Source of the DNA: Phocaeicola plebeius
GTDB lineage: Bacteria; Bacteroidota; Bacteroidia; Bacteroidales; Bacteroidaceae
Length of the DNA: 27,976 nucleotides
Direction: 5' to 3'
Assembly: GCA_004558305.1 (NCBI GenBank)
Contig: SFDG01000028.1
Coordinates: 1 to 27,976 of the forward strand
The position numbers were made by a program, and so were the translations under genes. The notes under the pieces are model-generated. The model did no database searches. It saw only the letters and a list, made by a program, of their open reading frames with translations, and had not been told where the DNA came from. This document shows, one piece after another, positions 8,115 through 16,350 of the stretch. Each line of letters starts with the position of its first letter. Position 1 is the stretch's first letter.

Positions 8115-11100
8115 TTAGAATCCGATATTCACACCAATGACGAAGCTCTTCAGCGTAGTGGAAGAACCGAAGGTCCGGGTGTTGTTGTCATAGTTGAGCA
8201 GGTCCGTGTCGAGCCAGTCGGTTGCCTTGTAGAGGGTGAAGGGGTTCATGGCCTGCACGTATACCTTCAGGGTCCCCAGTCCGGTATTCTTCAGCTGTTT
8301 CGGGGTGAAGTTATAGCCCAGCGAAATGTTGCGCATCTTGATGTACGAACCGTCCTGATAGTTCATGGACGAGCTGTAGGTATCGGCTGCCTCACCATTG
8401 GAACCCGGCGAATAGTATTCGGCATTTTCGTTCGTATTGGCTACCCAATAGTCCAGACGGCGCTGCATGTAGCGGCCATCCAAGGTGGCTGCTCCCTGCG
8501 GAACATCGAAGCCCCAACGGGAGATGATGAAGCACGAGAGTTCCAGGTTCTTGTAGCTGAACGTATTGTTCCAGCCACCGGTCCAGCGGGGGCGTACCTT
8601 GCCGACAATCTGACGGTCGTTCGAAGCGTCAATCTTACCGTCTCCGTTCAGGTCCTTCACCTTGATCTGTCCGGGCTTGCGTCCGTACTTGGCTGCCTCA
8701 TCGGCTTCGGAAGATTTCCAGATGCCGTCGTACACATAATCATAATATACACCGATTTCTTCGCCGACAAACCAGCGGTTGTTCACGTCTTCCGTACGTC
8801 CGTTGGCCAGTTCGTCAATCTGGTTGCGGTCCATGGACCAAGTGACGGTCGTGTTCCAGCTGAAATCCTTGGTCTGTACCGGAACGGCATTCAACTGGAG
8901 GTCGATACCCCAACCGGAGGTCTTTCCGACATTGGCATAAGTGGATGTATAACCGGTCAGTGAAGGAATGCTCATGGCCAACAGCAAGTCCTTGGTCTTG
9001 GTCTTATAGGCATCGATGCTACCGCTGATGCGGTTGTTCAGGAAGCCATAGTCGATACCGATGTTGTACTGCGTGGTCTTTTCCCAGGTCAGGTCGGGAT
9101 TGGCCATCTTGTTCGGGGTCTTGGCAGACGGGTCGGAGGGCACATATCCTAATGCCGGATCGGTGGCTCCCCATTCGTAGTAGGCCCCTTGAATGGCACC
9201 CTTGGTGGCATAGGCAGAGATGGCGGCGTTACCCGTGATACCCATACCGAGGCGGAGCTTCAACTGGTTGATCCAAGTGGCTTCCTTCATGAAGTCTTCC
9301 TGGTCGACACGCCAAGCCAAGGCGGCAGAGGGGAAGCTGGCCCATTTATGTCCGTCGGCCAACTGAGAGGCACCGTCCCAACGCATAGAGGCAGTCAGCA
9401 AATACTTGTCCTTGTAGCCATAGTTGGCACGGACCATGTACGAAGTCATCTGTTTTTCGGTGAGTCCGGTACCAAAGGCGCTCAGTGTACCGGCCGAAGC
9501 CAGGTTGTACCACAGTTCCTTCTGCGAAGCAACATTGGTCGCCTTCATATCGCCCATTTCGTAGTGGTACTTCGAAGCACTCTGCATCAAGGTCAGTCCC
9601 AGGTTGTGGCTGTCGTTGAAACGCTTGTTGTAGTACACCAGGTTATCGAGTGTCCACGAGCGCTTCTGGTCGTTCTTGTATTCGGCACCGTTGTTGCCGT
9701 CACCGTTGATGCCGCCGGCCGCATTGGCAATACCCAGCGTGTAGTACTGGAATTCCGGACCGAACTGAATGCGGTAGCTCAAACCGTCCAGCTGGCTCCA
9801 GAGCTTGCCGAAGTCCACCTGGGCATACATACTGGCATTGACACGGAAGGTACGGCGCTGGTTAGTGTTGTAATCCAGTTCGCGGATAGGGTTGATGATG
9901 TTCACGTCGCCGTTCGGATTGCGGATATAGTCACCGTTGGCATCGTAGGGCATGGTCCAAGGCAGCATGGAGCGCAAGGCACCATAGAGGTCGCCCGCAC
10001 CGGTCACGGACTTGGTAAAACTGTAGCCATAGTCCTGGTCGGCATACGAGCCGTTCATGGTGGCTCCCATCTTGAAATAAGGAAGCGGAGTGATGTCGAA
10101 AGAAGTCTTGAGGGTGAAACGCTCGTAGCTCTGGCCCGGCTGCGTGCCTTTCTGGTTCAAGTAACCGAATGAAGCGTAACCCTGGAACTTGTCGGAACCG
10201 CCCGAAGCACTCAGGGTATGTTCGTGGGTGATACCCGTCTGCTTGCCGTGGGAAGCCCAGTCGTATGAGCCTACCTTCGAGGCATCGTACGTACCGCCGG
10301 CCCATGCCTGCTCGATATTGGCCCATGAAGCGTCTACACTACCGAAAGCGGCCTTGTCGGCAGCATAGTCGGGAGCCGCCGTAGCCGCTCCTTTGTTGTA
10401 GGAGCCCATGTTGTACTTGGCCAGGCGGGCATAGTCCAGCCATTCGCTGGCCGACATCATTTCGGTCACATTGTGCAAGGTTTCGAAAGTCACCGTTCCT
10501 GCATAATTCAGGCTGACCTTTCCTTCCTTACCTTTCTTGGTAGTGACCAGGATGACACCGTTGGCACCGCGCGAACCATAGATAGCTGTTGCGGAAGCAT
10601 CCTTCAGGATGTCAATGGACTCGATGTCGCTGGGGTTGATGTTTTCGATACCGCCGTTCTGGATAATCATTCCGTCCACCACATACAACGGACCTTGCTC
10701 GGCATTGATGGAGCGGACACCACGGATGTTGATGCCACCCACTTCACCGGGTCGCTGGCTGGAGGTGATGTCCACACCGGCCGTCTTACCCTGCATACCT
10801 TCCAGGGCATTCTTCACCGGCATGGCCTTCAGTTCCTTCTCACCGACACGGGCCATGGCACCGGTCACGTCGCTTTTCTTCTGGATACCGTAACCGACCA
10901 CCACTACTTCATCCAATGTTTCGGTGTCTTCTTCCAAAGTCACCTGGAGTGTCGTTTGTCCCTTGACGGGAATGTCCACCGTCTTGTAACCGACGAAACT
11001 GATTTCAATGGTTCCGTTCGCCGGAACGTTCGAGAGGGTGAATTTACCGTCGAAATCGGTAATGGTACCATTGGTAGTACCTTTCACTAACACACTGGCA

Positions 11101-11258
11101 CCGATGACCGATTCGCCGGCCTTGTCAAGTACGGTACCCGATACAGTTTTGTTCTGTGCCGTGGCTCCTATCGCCAGCACAGCCAACAAAGCTACGAAAA
11201 ACAGCCGCTGGAGATTACCCATGCAGCTCAACAAAGTGGAATTTTTGTTGCCTTTCAT
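8115..11258 (-). CDS. SusC-like TonB-dependent glycan transporter
   Basis: A 1047-residue outer-membrane transporter. A signal peptide (about 1-35, ending GATAQ) is followed by a carboxypeptidase-regulatory-like domain (about 38-110: VSGTVLDKAGESVIGASV and GTITDFDGKFTL), the TonB box DEVVVVGYG at 116-124, the plug (NIRGVRSINAEQGPLYVVDG; SIDILKDASATAIYGSRGANG) and a 22-strand barrel ending in a terminal Phe (IGVNIGF). It imports RG-I oligosaccharides with the adjacent SusD-like lipoprotein. The leader begins with 19 residues ahead of the hydrophobic stretch; a later Met at residue 13 could also start, but residue 1 fits the family. It is transcribed divergently from the second GH105. Confidence 0.97.
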   Translation of the reverse strand: MKGNKNSTLLSCMGNLQRLFFVALLAVLAIGATAQNKTVSGTVLDKAGESVIGASVLVKGTTNGTITDFDGKFTLSNVPANGTIEISFVGYKTVDIPVKGQTTLQVTLEEDTETLDEVVVVGYGIQKKSDVTGAMARVGEKELKAMPVKNALEGMQGKTAGVDITSSQRPGEVGGINIRGVRSINAEQGPLYVVDGMIIQNGGIENINPSDIESIDILKDASATAIYGSRGANGVILVTTKKGKEGKVSLNYAGTVTFETLHNVTEMMSASEWLDYARLAKYNMGSYNKGAATAAPDYAADKAAFGSVDASWANIEQAWAGGTYDASKVGSYDWASHGKQTGITHEHTLSASGGSDKFQGYASFGYLNQKGTQPGQSYERFTLKTSFDITPLPYFKMGATMNGSYADQDYGYSFTKSVTGAGDLYGALRSMLPWTMPYDANGDYIRNPNGDVNIINPIRELDYNTNQRRTFRVNASMYAQVDFGKLWSQLDGLSYRIQFGPEFQYYTLGIANAAGGINGDGNNGAEYKNDQKRSWTLDNLVYYNKRFNDSHNLGLTLMQSASKYHYEMGDMKATNVASQKELWYNLASAGTLSAFGTGLTEKQMTSYMVRANYGYKDKYLLTASMRWDGASQLADGHKWASFPSAALAWRVDQEDFMKEATWINQLKLRLGMGITGNAAISAYATKGAIQGAYYEWGATDPALGYVPSDPSAKTPNKMANPDLTWEKTTQYNIGIDYGFLNNRISGSIDAYKTKTKDLLLAMSIPSLTGYTSTYANVGKTSGWGIDLQLNAVPVQTKDFSWNTTVTWSMDRNQIDELANGRTEDVNNRWFVGEEIGVYYDYVYDGIWKSSEADEAAKYGRKPGQIKVKDLNGDGKIDASNDRQIVGKVRPRWTGGWNNTFSYKNLELSCFIISRWGFDVPQGAATLDGRYMQRRLDYWVANTNENAEYYSPGSNGEAADTYSSSMNYQDGSYIKMRNISLGYNFTPKQLKNTGLGTLKVYVQAMNPFTLYKATDWLDTDLLNYDNNTRTFGSSTTLKSFVIGVNIGF

Positions 11259-11278
11259 ACTTTCATTATTAAGTTATA

Positions 11279-11286
11279 CAAAAGTA
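11279..11286 (-). promoter_or_regulatory. Alternative -7 element close to the SusC-like gene
   Basis: TACTTTTG on the minus strand matches TAnnTTTG, but it would leave a leader of only about 14 nt. The upstream element at 11337-11344 is preferred because the candidate operator sits at the right distance from that one. Confidence 0.3.
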
Positions 11287-11306
11287 AATAATTAAATCTC
11301 GCTGAC

Positions 11307-11325
11307 CGGGAAGAACAGCTTCCCG
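11307..11325. repeat. 7-bp inverted repeat in the SusC-like leader
   Basis: CGGGAAG, five spacer bases, CTTCCCG: a perfect dyad between the two candidate SusC promoters. If transcription starts from 11337-11344 the dyad would be near the 5' end of the mRNA leader as a GC-rich hairpin. If transcription starts from 11279-11286 it would be an upstream operator. Confidence 0.5.
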
Positions 11326-11336
11326 TTTCCGAGGGG

Positions 11337-11344
11337 CAAAGATA
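11337..11344 (-). promoter_or_regulatory. Putative -7 promoter element of the SusC/D operon
   Basis: TATCTTTG on the minus strand is a perfect TAnnTTTG match. It predicts a leader of about 70 nt, which fits SusC genes. A degenerate copy of the candidate PUL operator starts exactly 37 bp upstream. Confidence 0.55.
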
Positions 11345-11366
11345 GGGCAGCTTTTCGGGTGGGGTC

Positions 11367-11381
11367 AGGTAGAATCGTACG
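11367..11381 (-). promoter_or_regulatory. Candidate PUL operator, degenerate copy (SusC/D)
   Basis: CGTACGATTCTACCT on the minus strand starts 37 bp upstream of the -7 element at 11344. It matches the copy before the GH105 gene at 9 of 15 positions, including GTAC, TCT and the final C-x-T. The offset is the same as in the two better copies. Confidence 0.4.
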
Positions 11382-11446
11382 AGAAGCATGGAAAAACTCG
11401 CCACGGGGTCAAAAACTTTTCACCATGAATGATAATAAAGTTTTTT

Positions 11447-11461
11447 TGTACATATCTCCAT
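11447..11461 (+). promoter_or_regulatory. Candidate PUL operator (GH105, second copy)
   Basis: TGTACATATCTCCAT starts 37 bp upstream of the -7 element TATTTTTG (11484). It shares 13 of 15 bases with 14970-14984, which lies at the same offset before the CE12-to-GH106 operon. The position, ending about 22 bp upstream of the -7 element, fits an activator of the HTCS or SusR kind. This is an inference; no regulator of that kind is coded in the window. Confidence 0.5.
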
Positions 11462-11483
11462 CCTGCTACCCGGTAAATCTGCC

Positions 11484-11491
11484 TATTTTTG
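11484..11491 (+). promoter_or_regulatory. Putative -7 promoter element of second GH105 gene
   Basis: TATTTTTG, a perfect TAnnTTTG match 31 bp before the ATG at 11522, predicting a leader of about 24 nt. No TTTG is found at -33, which is common where an activator is needed. Confidence 0.6.
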
Positions 11492-11521
11492 CCATCGTAA
11501 AACTTTAATCTTATCATTTGC

Positions 11522-12649
11522 ATGAAGAAGAATTTAATACTGACTGTCCTGTTGGCCCTTTGGGGAATGGGAATGCCGAAAGCACAAGAAGTGCCTGACC
11601 AGAAACAGACACTGAACACGCTGGTGAAAGTGAACGAGCAGTTCATGAAGAAATGGCCGGATGCGGGAATGCCGACCTTCGTCAAGAAGATGCGTCCCAG
11701 CAGCCTGTGGACCCGCGCCGTGTACTACGAAGGACTGATGGAACTCTATAAGATTTATCCTCTCCAATCCTACTATGATTATATGTACGACTGGGGAGAA
11801 GCCCACAAGTGGACACCGCGCAACGGAACGACAACACGCGATGCAGACGACTACTGCTGCAGCCAGACTTACATTGATATGTATCGCATTTCCCGCGACT
11901 GGAAAATGATCCAGCAGGCCAAGGTGAATGCAGACATGCTGGTGAACACGCCACAGGTAAACGACTGGTGGTGGATTGACGCCGTACAGATGGGAATGCC
12001 GGTATTGGCCAAACTGGGAGCTGTGACCGGCGAACAGAACTACTTCGACAAGATGTGGGAGATGTATGCCTACACGCGCAACGAGCATGGAGAAAACGGT
12101 ATGTATAATGCCAAGGAAGGGCTGTGGTGGCGCGACCAGGATTTTGACCCTCCCTATAAGGAGCCAAATGGAAAGAATTGCTATTGGAGCCGGGGCAACG
12201 GCTGGGTATATGCTGCATTGGTACGGGTCATGAACGAACTCCCGGCCAATGAAAAGCACCGGACGGACTACGTGAACGACTTCCTTGCCATGAGCCGTGC
12301 CCTGAAGGCTTGCCAACGGGCCGACGGGTTCTGGAACGTCAGCCTGCACGACGAATCCAACTTCGGCGGCAAGGAGACCAGCGGCACTTCCCTCTTTGTC
12401 TATGGCATGGCCTGGGGCATCCGTCAGGGACTGCTCGACCGCAAGGAATACTTGCCCGTTGTGGTCAAGGCATGGAACGCCATGTTACAGGAGGCTGTCC
12501 ACGAGAATGGTTTTCTGGGTTATGTGCAGGGTACGGGCAAGGAGCCCAAGGACAGCCAACCGGTCACCTACGACAAGATGCCGGACTTTGAGGACTATGG
12601 TGTAGGCTGTTTCCTGCTGGCCGGCACGGAAATTTATCGACTTCGCTGA
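11522..12649 (+). CDS. GH105 unsaturated rhamnogalacturonyl hydrolase (second copy)
   Basis: A 375-residue protein with a signal peptide (about 1-21, ending PKAQ), probably periplasmic. It removes unsaturated galacturonate from lyase products. It has the typical GH105 size. Family blocks are VNDWWWIDAVQMGMPVLAK at about 146-164, where Asp153 is the expected general acid, YWSRGNGWVYAAL at 221-233, and the DGFWNVSL...KETSGTSLFVYG segment at about 268-295. It is only distantly like the first GH105 in this window (WWWIDAVQMGMP versus LWLDDMFMGIPP), so the two may act on different lengths or decorations of product. It stands alone as a transcription unit, divergent from SusC/D and convergent with GH42, with its own promoter and candidate operator. 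Confidence 0.92.
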   Translation: MKKNLILTVLLALWGMGMPKAQEVPDQKQTLNTLVKVNEQFMKKWPDAGMPTFVKKMRPSSLWTRAVYYEGLMELYKIYPLQSYYDYMYDWGEAHKWTPRNGTTTRDADDYCCSQTYIDMYRISRDWKMIQQAKVNADMLVNTPQVNDWWWIDAVQMGMPVLAKLGAVTGEQNYFDKMWEMYAYTRNEHGENGMYNAKEGLWWRDQDFDPPYKEPNGKNCYWSRGNGWVYAALVRVMNELPANEKHRTDYVNDFLAMSRALKACQRADGFWNVSLHDESNFGGKETSGTSLFVYGMAWGIRQGLLDRKEYLPVVVKAWNAMLQEAVHENGFLGYVQGTGKEPKDSQPVTYDKMPDFEDYGVGCFLLAGTEIYRLR

Positions 12650-12712
12650 AACAAGTACCCTTCTGAACAGACATGTTTTGTTTTTTAAGGTAAAAATTTA
12701 GGTTAGGTATGG

Positions 12713-12749
12713 AAAACGGAGTTCCTCGTGAGAGGCCCTCCGTTTTTTT
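12713..12749 (+). terminator. Intrinsic terminator between convergent GH105 and GH42 genes
   Basis: AAAACGGAG at 12713-12721 pairs with CTCCGTTTT at 12738-12746. Inside it CCTC 12724-12727 pairs with GAGG 12732-12735 around a GTGA loop. T7 at 12743-12749 follows. It is strong for the plus-strand GH105 gene. On the minus strand it is followed by only T4, so it may also stop the GH42 transcript weakly. Confidence 0.85.
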
Positions 12750-12766
12750 GCTGTTTCTTCTGGCAC

Positions 12767-14842
12767 TTAGAAACGGAAGACCAGTACGCCGGCGGTAGGA
12801 ATGTCCTCCTCACCGATTACGGCAGTGGCCCCCTTCGGCAATGCAAAATGGTAAGGACGGTCCAGGTAGTTGAGCACAATGCCCAATCCGTTCCGGAACT
12901 CCAGCGTCACCCCGTACGGAAGTTCCATTATACCAATGCCGCTGCGGTCATACAGCTTGCGCAAGACTTCCCTCTCCAACGTTCCGTCCGTACTGTCCAC
13001 TCCCACGTAGGTCACTGACCCTTTGCCCAGACGGCGGGTAGTGACAGCCGGCTTGCCGGCATAGAATTCGTCCTGATAGGTCGCCCACACCTCTACACCG
13101 TCTCCCGGCCGGAGGATTTCCCCCCAAGTGTTCCATGAATAGGCATTGCCCTCCATCTCCACCGTACCCGGTTCGTCAGGCAACAACAGGTCGTAGAACT
13201 CCATTTCATTACCGGTCAGATCAGTGAGCATGGATCCGAAAGGAGCTTCCGGCAATCGTCCGAAACGGTCTTTCTGGGCCGTACGGCAGGTCAGTACCAA
13301 GTGTCCACCCTGTTTTACATAGTCCGTCCACCGGTCCACCAGTTCCTTGTCGGCCAACTGATAGGCAGGGGCAATCAAGAGAGGATAGGCATTGAAATCC
13401 TTGTCTTCACCAATGAAGTCGACCGGTGCGCCAAAAGATTTCAGGGGCCGGTAATACTTCTCGATATGTCCCATCGTATTCCAGGTGGCATTCTGTTTCT
13501 GCTGCTCGATGCTCCACGAATTTTCGGGATGATAGAGAATGGCCGCCCGTCGGGCCAGATAGTCGGCAGGCTTCACTTCCTTGGCGGGCACCTTCCCACG
13601 CAGCTGTCTGATTTCCTTCATAAACTGTTCGTACTCACGACCGCCAGGCGTAACGGTCACCCCATCAGTGCCTACAATTCCATAATGGTACTGCTCGGTC
13701 CCATACAAGGGCTGGCGGTAGCGATAGGTACAGACAAAGTCACTGCCCCCGGCAAAAACGCTCCACAGCCACAGACGGACAGCTCCGGGCAAGGGCTGGG
13801 GGTTGATGCTTCCCCAGTTCACCTGACCGGGCTGGAGTTCCATGACACCGTATGTACCGGTTACCGGACGGAAAAAATCGTTGGCAAAGGCAATGCGCAA
13901 CGGATTACCCACCCGATAGCCCCTCCGGCCGATTCCCTCATTGTCGCCATACACCATATAGCGGGTATAACTCAGGAAATCCAGGTCGGGACTGCCGCCG
14001 ATGTGCCCCGACTCGTAAGCAGGGATATAATTGGTAGTGACCCACTGGTGGCGGGCATACTTCTTGATGAGCAGGCATTGCTGGTTCAGGAACTCATTGG
14101 TCTGTCCCGCCGCAAAGCGATGGTAATCCAGTATCTGGTGATGGTTCATGAACAGCTGCGACCGCTTGGGCAAGGTGATCTGATCAAACGAGGCATAGGT
14201 CTCGCTCCAGAAAGAGGTGCCCCATGCCGCATTCAAGGCACGGATGTCACCGGCGTATTTCTTCCGCAGAAACTCCCGGAAAGCCTCTTCCGCTTTCGGA
14301 TTATAATCGAACTGGACAGCCGGCTCGTTGTCCAACTGCCAGCCGATGACCCTTGCATCGTTCCCATAGCGTTCTGCCAGTTTTTCAATCATCTTGAACG
14401 CCAGTTCCCGATAAAGTGGAGAGGCAAAGGAGGCATGCTGTCGGGCCCCATGGTCCAGACGGGTACCGTCTTCCTTCAACAAGAGAATCTCCGGATACTT
14501 ACGGCTTAACCACACGGGCGGTGTGGCCGTCGACGTACAAAGAATGACTTTCAAGTCGTGCTTGGCAGCCAGTGCCACCGCACGGTCCAGCCAGCCGAAA
14601 TCATAGTGCCCTTCTTCGGGCTCCAGCTGCGCCCAGGCAAATTCGGCAAAATGAGTGAACTCGAAACCCAGTTCGTGCATCTGTTTCAGGTCACGTTCCC
14701 ACTGGCTTTCGTCCCAGTGCTCCGGATAATAATAGGCACCGGTCAAGGTCAGGTCTTGGTCGGAGAACCAAGACCGCTGCTGTGCAAAGCCCCCTCCAGA
14801 CAAGGCAAGGGCGCACAATACGGTCGTGAGTTGTTTTCGCAT
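12767..14842 (-). CDS. GH42 beta-galactosidase
   Basis: A 691-residue secreted enzyme. ATG 14842 is chosen because MRKQLTTVLCALALSGGGFAQ is a clean signal peptide; the frame stays open 51 codons further upstream without a plausible leader. GH42 enzymes release beta-linked galactose, here presumably from galactan side chains of RG-I. The (beta/alpha)8 barrel starts with LTGAYYYPEHWDESQWERDL (about 32-51). WQLDNEP holds the acid/base Glu173 and GVMELQPGQVNW the nucleophile Glu335. A beta-galactosidase trimerisation-like domain (LLIAPAYQLADKELVDRW) and a small C-terminal beta domain follow. It is a single-gene unit on the minus strand, divergent from the CE12-to-GH106 operon. Confidence 0.93.
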   Translation of the reverse strand: MRKQLTTVLCALALSGGGFAQQRSWFSDQDLTLTGAYYYPEHWDESQWERDLKQMHELGFEFTHFAEFAWAQLEPEEGHYDFGWLDRAVALAAKHDLKVILCTSTATPPVWLSRKYPEILLLKEDGTRLDHGARQHASFASPLYRELAFKMIEKLAERYGNDARVIGWQLDNEPAVQFDYNPKAEEAFREFLRKKYAGDIRALNAAWGTSFWSETYASFDQITLPKRSQLFMNHHQILDYHRFAAGQTNEFLNQQCLLIKKYARHQWVTTNYIPAYESGHIGGSPDLDFLSYTRYMVYGDNEGIGRRGYRVGNPLRIAFANDFFRPVTGTYGVMELQPGQVNWGSINPQPLPGAVRLWLWSVFAGGSDFVCTYRYRQPLYGTEQYHYGIVGTDGVTVTPGGREYEQFMKEIRQLRGKVPAKEVKPADYLARRAAILYHPENSWSIEQQKQNATWNTMGHIEKYYRPLKSFGAPVDFIGEDKDFNAYPLLIAPAYQLADKELVDRWTDYVKQGGHLVLTCRTAQKDRFGRLPEAPFGSMLTDLTGNEMEFYDLLLPDEPGTVEMEGNAYSWNTWGEILRPGDGVEVWATYQDEFYAGKPAVTTRRLGKGSVTYVGVDSTDGTLEREVLRKLYDRSGIGIMELPYGVTLEFRNGLGIVLNYLDRPYHFALPKGATAVIGEEDIPTAGVLVFRF

Positions 14843-14869
14843 ATTAAAAGCTATAGAATTGATAACAGA

Positions 14870-14877
14870 CAAAAATA
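14870..14877 (-). promoter_or_regulatory. Putative -7 promoter element of the GH42 gene
   Basis: TATTTTTG on the minus strand, 28 bp before the ATG at 14842, predicting a leader of about 20 nt. At the -37 offset used by the PUL operator there is only a weak resemblance (GTCCGATT, 7 of 8 like the SusC copy). Confidence 0.55.
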
Positions 14878-14900
14878 CAAAAAGCACTGTTCTGCAGCCG

Positions 14901-14919
14901 CAAGAAATCGGACAAGAAA
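14901..14919 (-). repeat. Direct repeat upstream of the GH42 promoter
   Basis: TTTCTTG occurs twice on the minus strand with a 12-bp period (CAAGAAA at 14901-14907 and 14913-14919 on the plus strand). It covers about 24 to 42 bp upstream of the -7 element, a normal place for an activator site. Confidence 0.4.
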
Positions 14920-14958
14920 CATGGAAAATCGTCCACCGGCCTCGAATTTTATACAATA

Positions 14959-14974
14959 GTACATGCTTATGTAC
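14959..14974. repeat. Palindrome overlapping the operator of the CE12-GH106 operon
   Basis: GTACAT, GCTT, ATGTAC: a 6-bp dyad whose right arm overlaps the first five bases of the candidate operator at 14970. Only this promoter has the full dyad; the GH105 promoter has just the right-hand half. Confidence 0.45.
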
Positions 14975-14984
14975 ATCTGTCCAT
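14970..14984 (+). promoter_or_regulatory. Candidate PUL operator (CE12-GH106 operon)
   Basis: TGTACATCTGTCCAT starts 37 bp upstream of the -7-like element at 15007 and matches the GH105 copy at 13 of 15 positions. The bases AATCT lie at the same place 5-9 bp before both -7 elements as well, so the two promoter regions look related beyond the core. Confidence 0.5.
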
Positions 14985-15006
14985 TGAGCATACAAGAGAA
15001 TCTCCG

Positions 15007-15014
15007 TACCTTAG
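15007..15014 (+). promoter_or_regulatory. Putative -7 promoter element of the CE12-GH106 operon
   Basis: TACCTTAG differs from TAnnTTTG at one position and lies 34 bp before the ATG at 15041. A TTG occurs at 14984-14986, near the expected -33 position. Confidence 0.45.
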
Positions 15015-15040
15015 CCCCAGAAAAACATACAAGAGCCATC

Positions 15041-16312
15041 ATGAAACTTACCAGCATGCTTATCGGGCTGTTGGCCGCCAGCGGCCTCAACGCCCAAACG
15101 TACCATTTCGATTTTTCGACAGACCGGAAAACGGCAGCAGCGACTATACGGGTACTGCCATCCGACCGCTATTCGGAAGAAAAAGGATATGGATATGACC
15201 TGCAGCCGTCACCGGAAAAGCAAGGCCAGGCACCTTTTTTCTTCTCTGTGAAAGTACCCGACGGCAACTATCGGGTCACAGCCGTCGTCGGCAGTGCCCA
15301 GAGTGCCGGAGAAACCACGGTACGCGGAGAATCACGCCGCCTGTTCCATGAGCACATCGTCACCCGGAAAAAGGAATGGAAAACCCTGACCTTCGTCATC
15401 AACAAGCGCAATACCCGTATCAATGAAACGGAGGAAGTACGCATCAAGCCACGCGAACGCTTCAAACTGAACTGGGATGACAAACTGACCCTGGAATTCA
15501 ACGGGAAGGCTCCCCGGCTGGCACAGCTGACCATCGAACGGGTAGAGGATGTCCCCACCGTCTTCCTCTGCGGCAACTCGACGGTCGTCGACCAGGACAA
15601 TGAGCCATGGGCCAGCTGGGGACAGATGATTCCCCGTTTTTTCAATGACAAGGTCTGCTTTGCCAATTATGCCGAATCGGGCGAGAGCGCCAATACATTC
15701 ATCGCTGTCGGACGGCTGCAGAAGGCACTGACCCAAATGAAGGCAGGCGACTACCTTTTCATGGAATTCGGGCACAACGACCAGAAGCAGAAGGGACCGG
15801 GGAAAGGGGCCTACTACTCCTTTATGACCAGTCTGAAAACTTTCATTGACGAGGCACGTGCCCGCGGTGTACAACCGGTACTGGTGACCCCTACCCAACG
15901 CCGGAGTTTCGACGAGCAGGGACACATCAAGGACACGCATGAGGACTATCCGGAAGCCATGCGCTGGCTGGCGGCCAAAGAGAATGTTCCCCTCATTGAC
16001 TTGAACGAAATGACCCGCACGTTCTACGAAACCATGGGAGTGGAAGCCTCGAAAAAAGCCTTCGTACATTACCCGGCCGGCAGTTACCCCGGACAGACAC
16101 GTGACTTCGCCGACAACACCCATTTCAATCCGTACGGAGCCTATGAGATTGCCAAGTGCGTCATCGAAGGCATGAAACAAGTACAGCTGCCGCTGGCGGA
16201 CTTGCTGCAGGCAGACTACGTGCCCTTCTCCCCGGCGCGGCCGGACGATGCAGCCCTGTTCCAATGGGACGACAGTCCGTTTACCGAAATCGAGAAGCCT
16301 GACGGAAACTGA
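15041..16312 (+). CDS. CE12 rhamnogalacturonan acetylesterase with N-terminal beta-sandwich
   Basis: A 423-residue secreted protein. ATG 15041 gives the signal peptide MKLTSMLIGLLAASGLNAQ; the frame is open 26 codons further upstream, without a leader. Residues about 20-168 form a beta-rich domain (YHFDFS, KVPDGNYRVTAVVG, RFKLNWDDKLTLEFNG) resembling galactose-binding-like carbohydrate-binding modules. Residues about 172-380 are an SGNH esterase with GNST 178-181, GHND 244-247 and DNTH 358-361. The enzyme would deacetylate RG-I galacturonate. The layout differs from the tandem-domain esterase at 4204-5841, so the locus carries three CE12 catalytic domains in two architectures. It is the first gene of a five-gene plus-strand operon. 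Confidence 0.9.
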   Translation: MKLTSMLIGLLAASGLNAQTYHFDFSTDRKTAAATIRVLPSDRYSEEKGYGYDLQPSPEKQGQAPFFFSVKVPDGNYRVTAVVGSAQSAGETTVRGESRRLFHEHIVTRKKEWKTLTFVINKRNTRINETEEVRIKPRERFKLNWDDKLTLEFNGKAPRLAQLTIERVEDVPTVFLCGNSTVVDQDNEPWASWGQMIPRFFNDKVCFANYAESGESANTFIAVGRLQKALTQMKAGDYLFMEFGHNDQKQKGPGKGAYYSFMTSLKTFIDEARARGVQPVLVTPTQRRSFDEQGHIKDTHEDYPEAMRWLAAKENVPLIDLNEMTRTFYETMGVEASKKAFVHYPAGSYPGQTRDFADNTHFNPYGAYEIAKCVIEGMKQVQLPLADLLQADYVPFSPARPDDAALFQWDDSPFTEIEKPDGN

Positions 16313-16350
16313 CGGTGAAAACAGTATCAACCCCTTCACAGCGTTTCAAC

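Noticed and set aside
5949..8963. A 1004-codon open frame on the plus strand, antisense to the SusC/SusD-like genes
   Set aside because: It has no signal peptide, no family motif and low-complexity Val/Gly/Ile-rich composition. It arises because the codon usage of the real genes avoids stop codons on the opposite strand.
14843..14995. A longer N-terminus for GH42
   Set aside because: The extra 51 codons include the promoter element and have no leader, while ATG 14842 gives a clean signal peptide.
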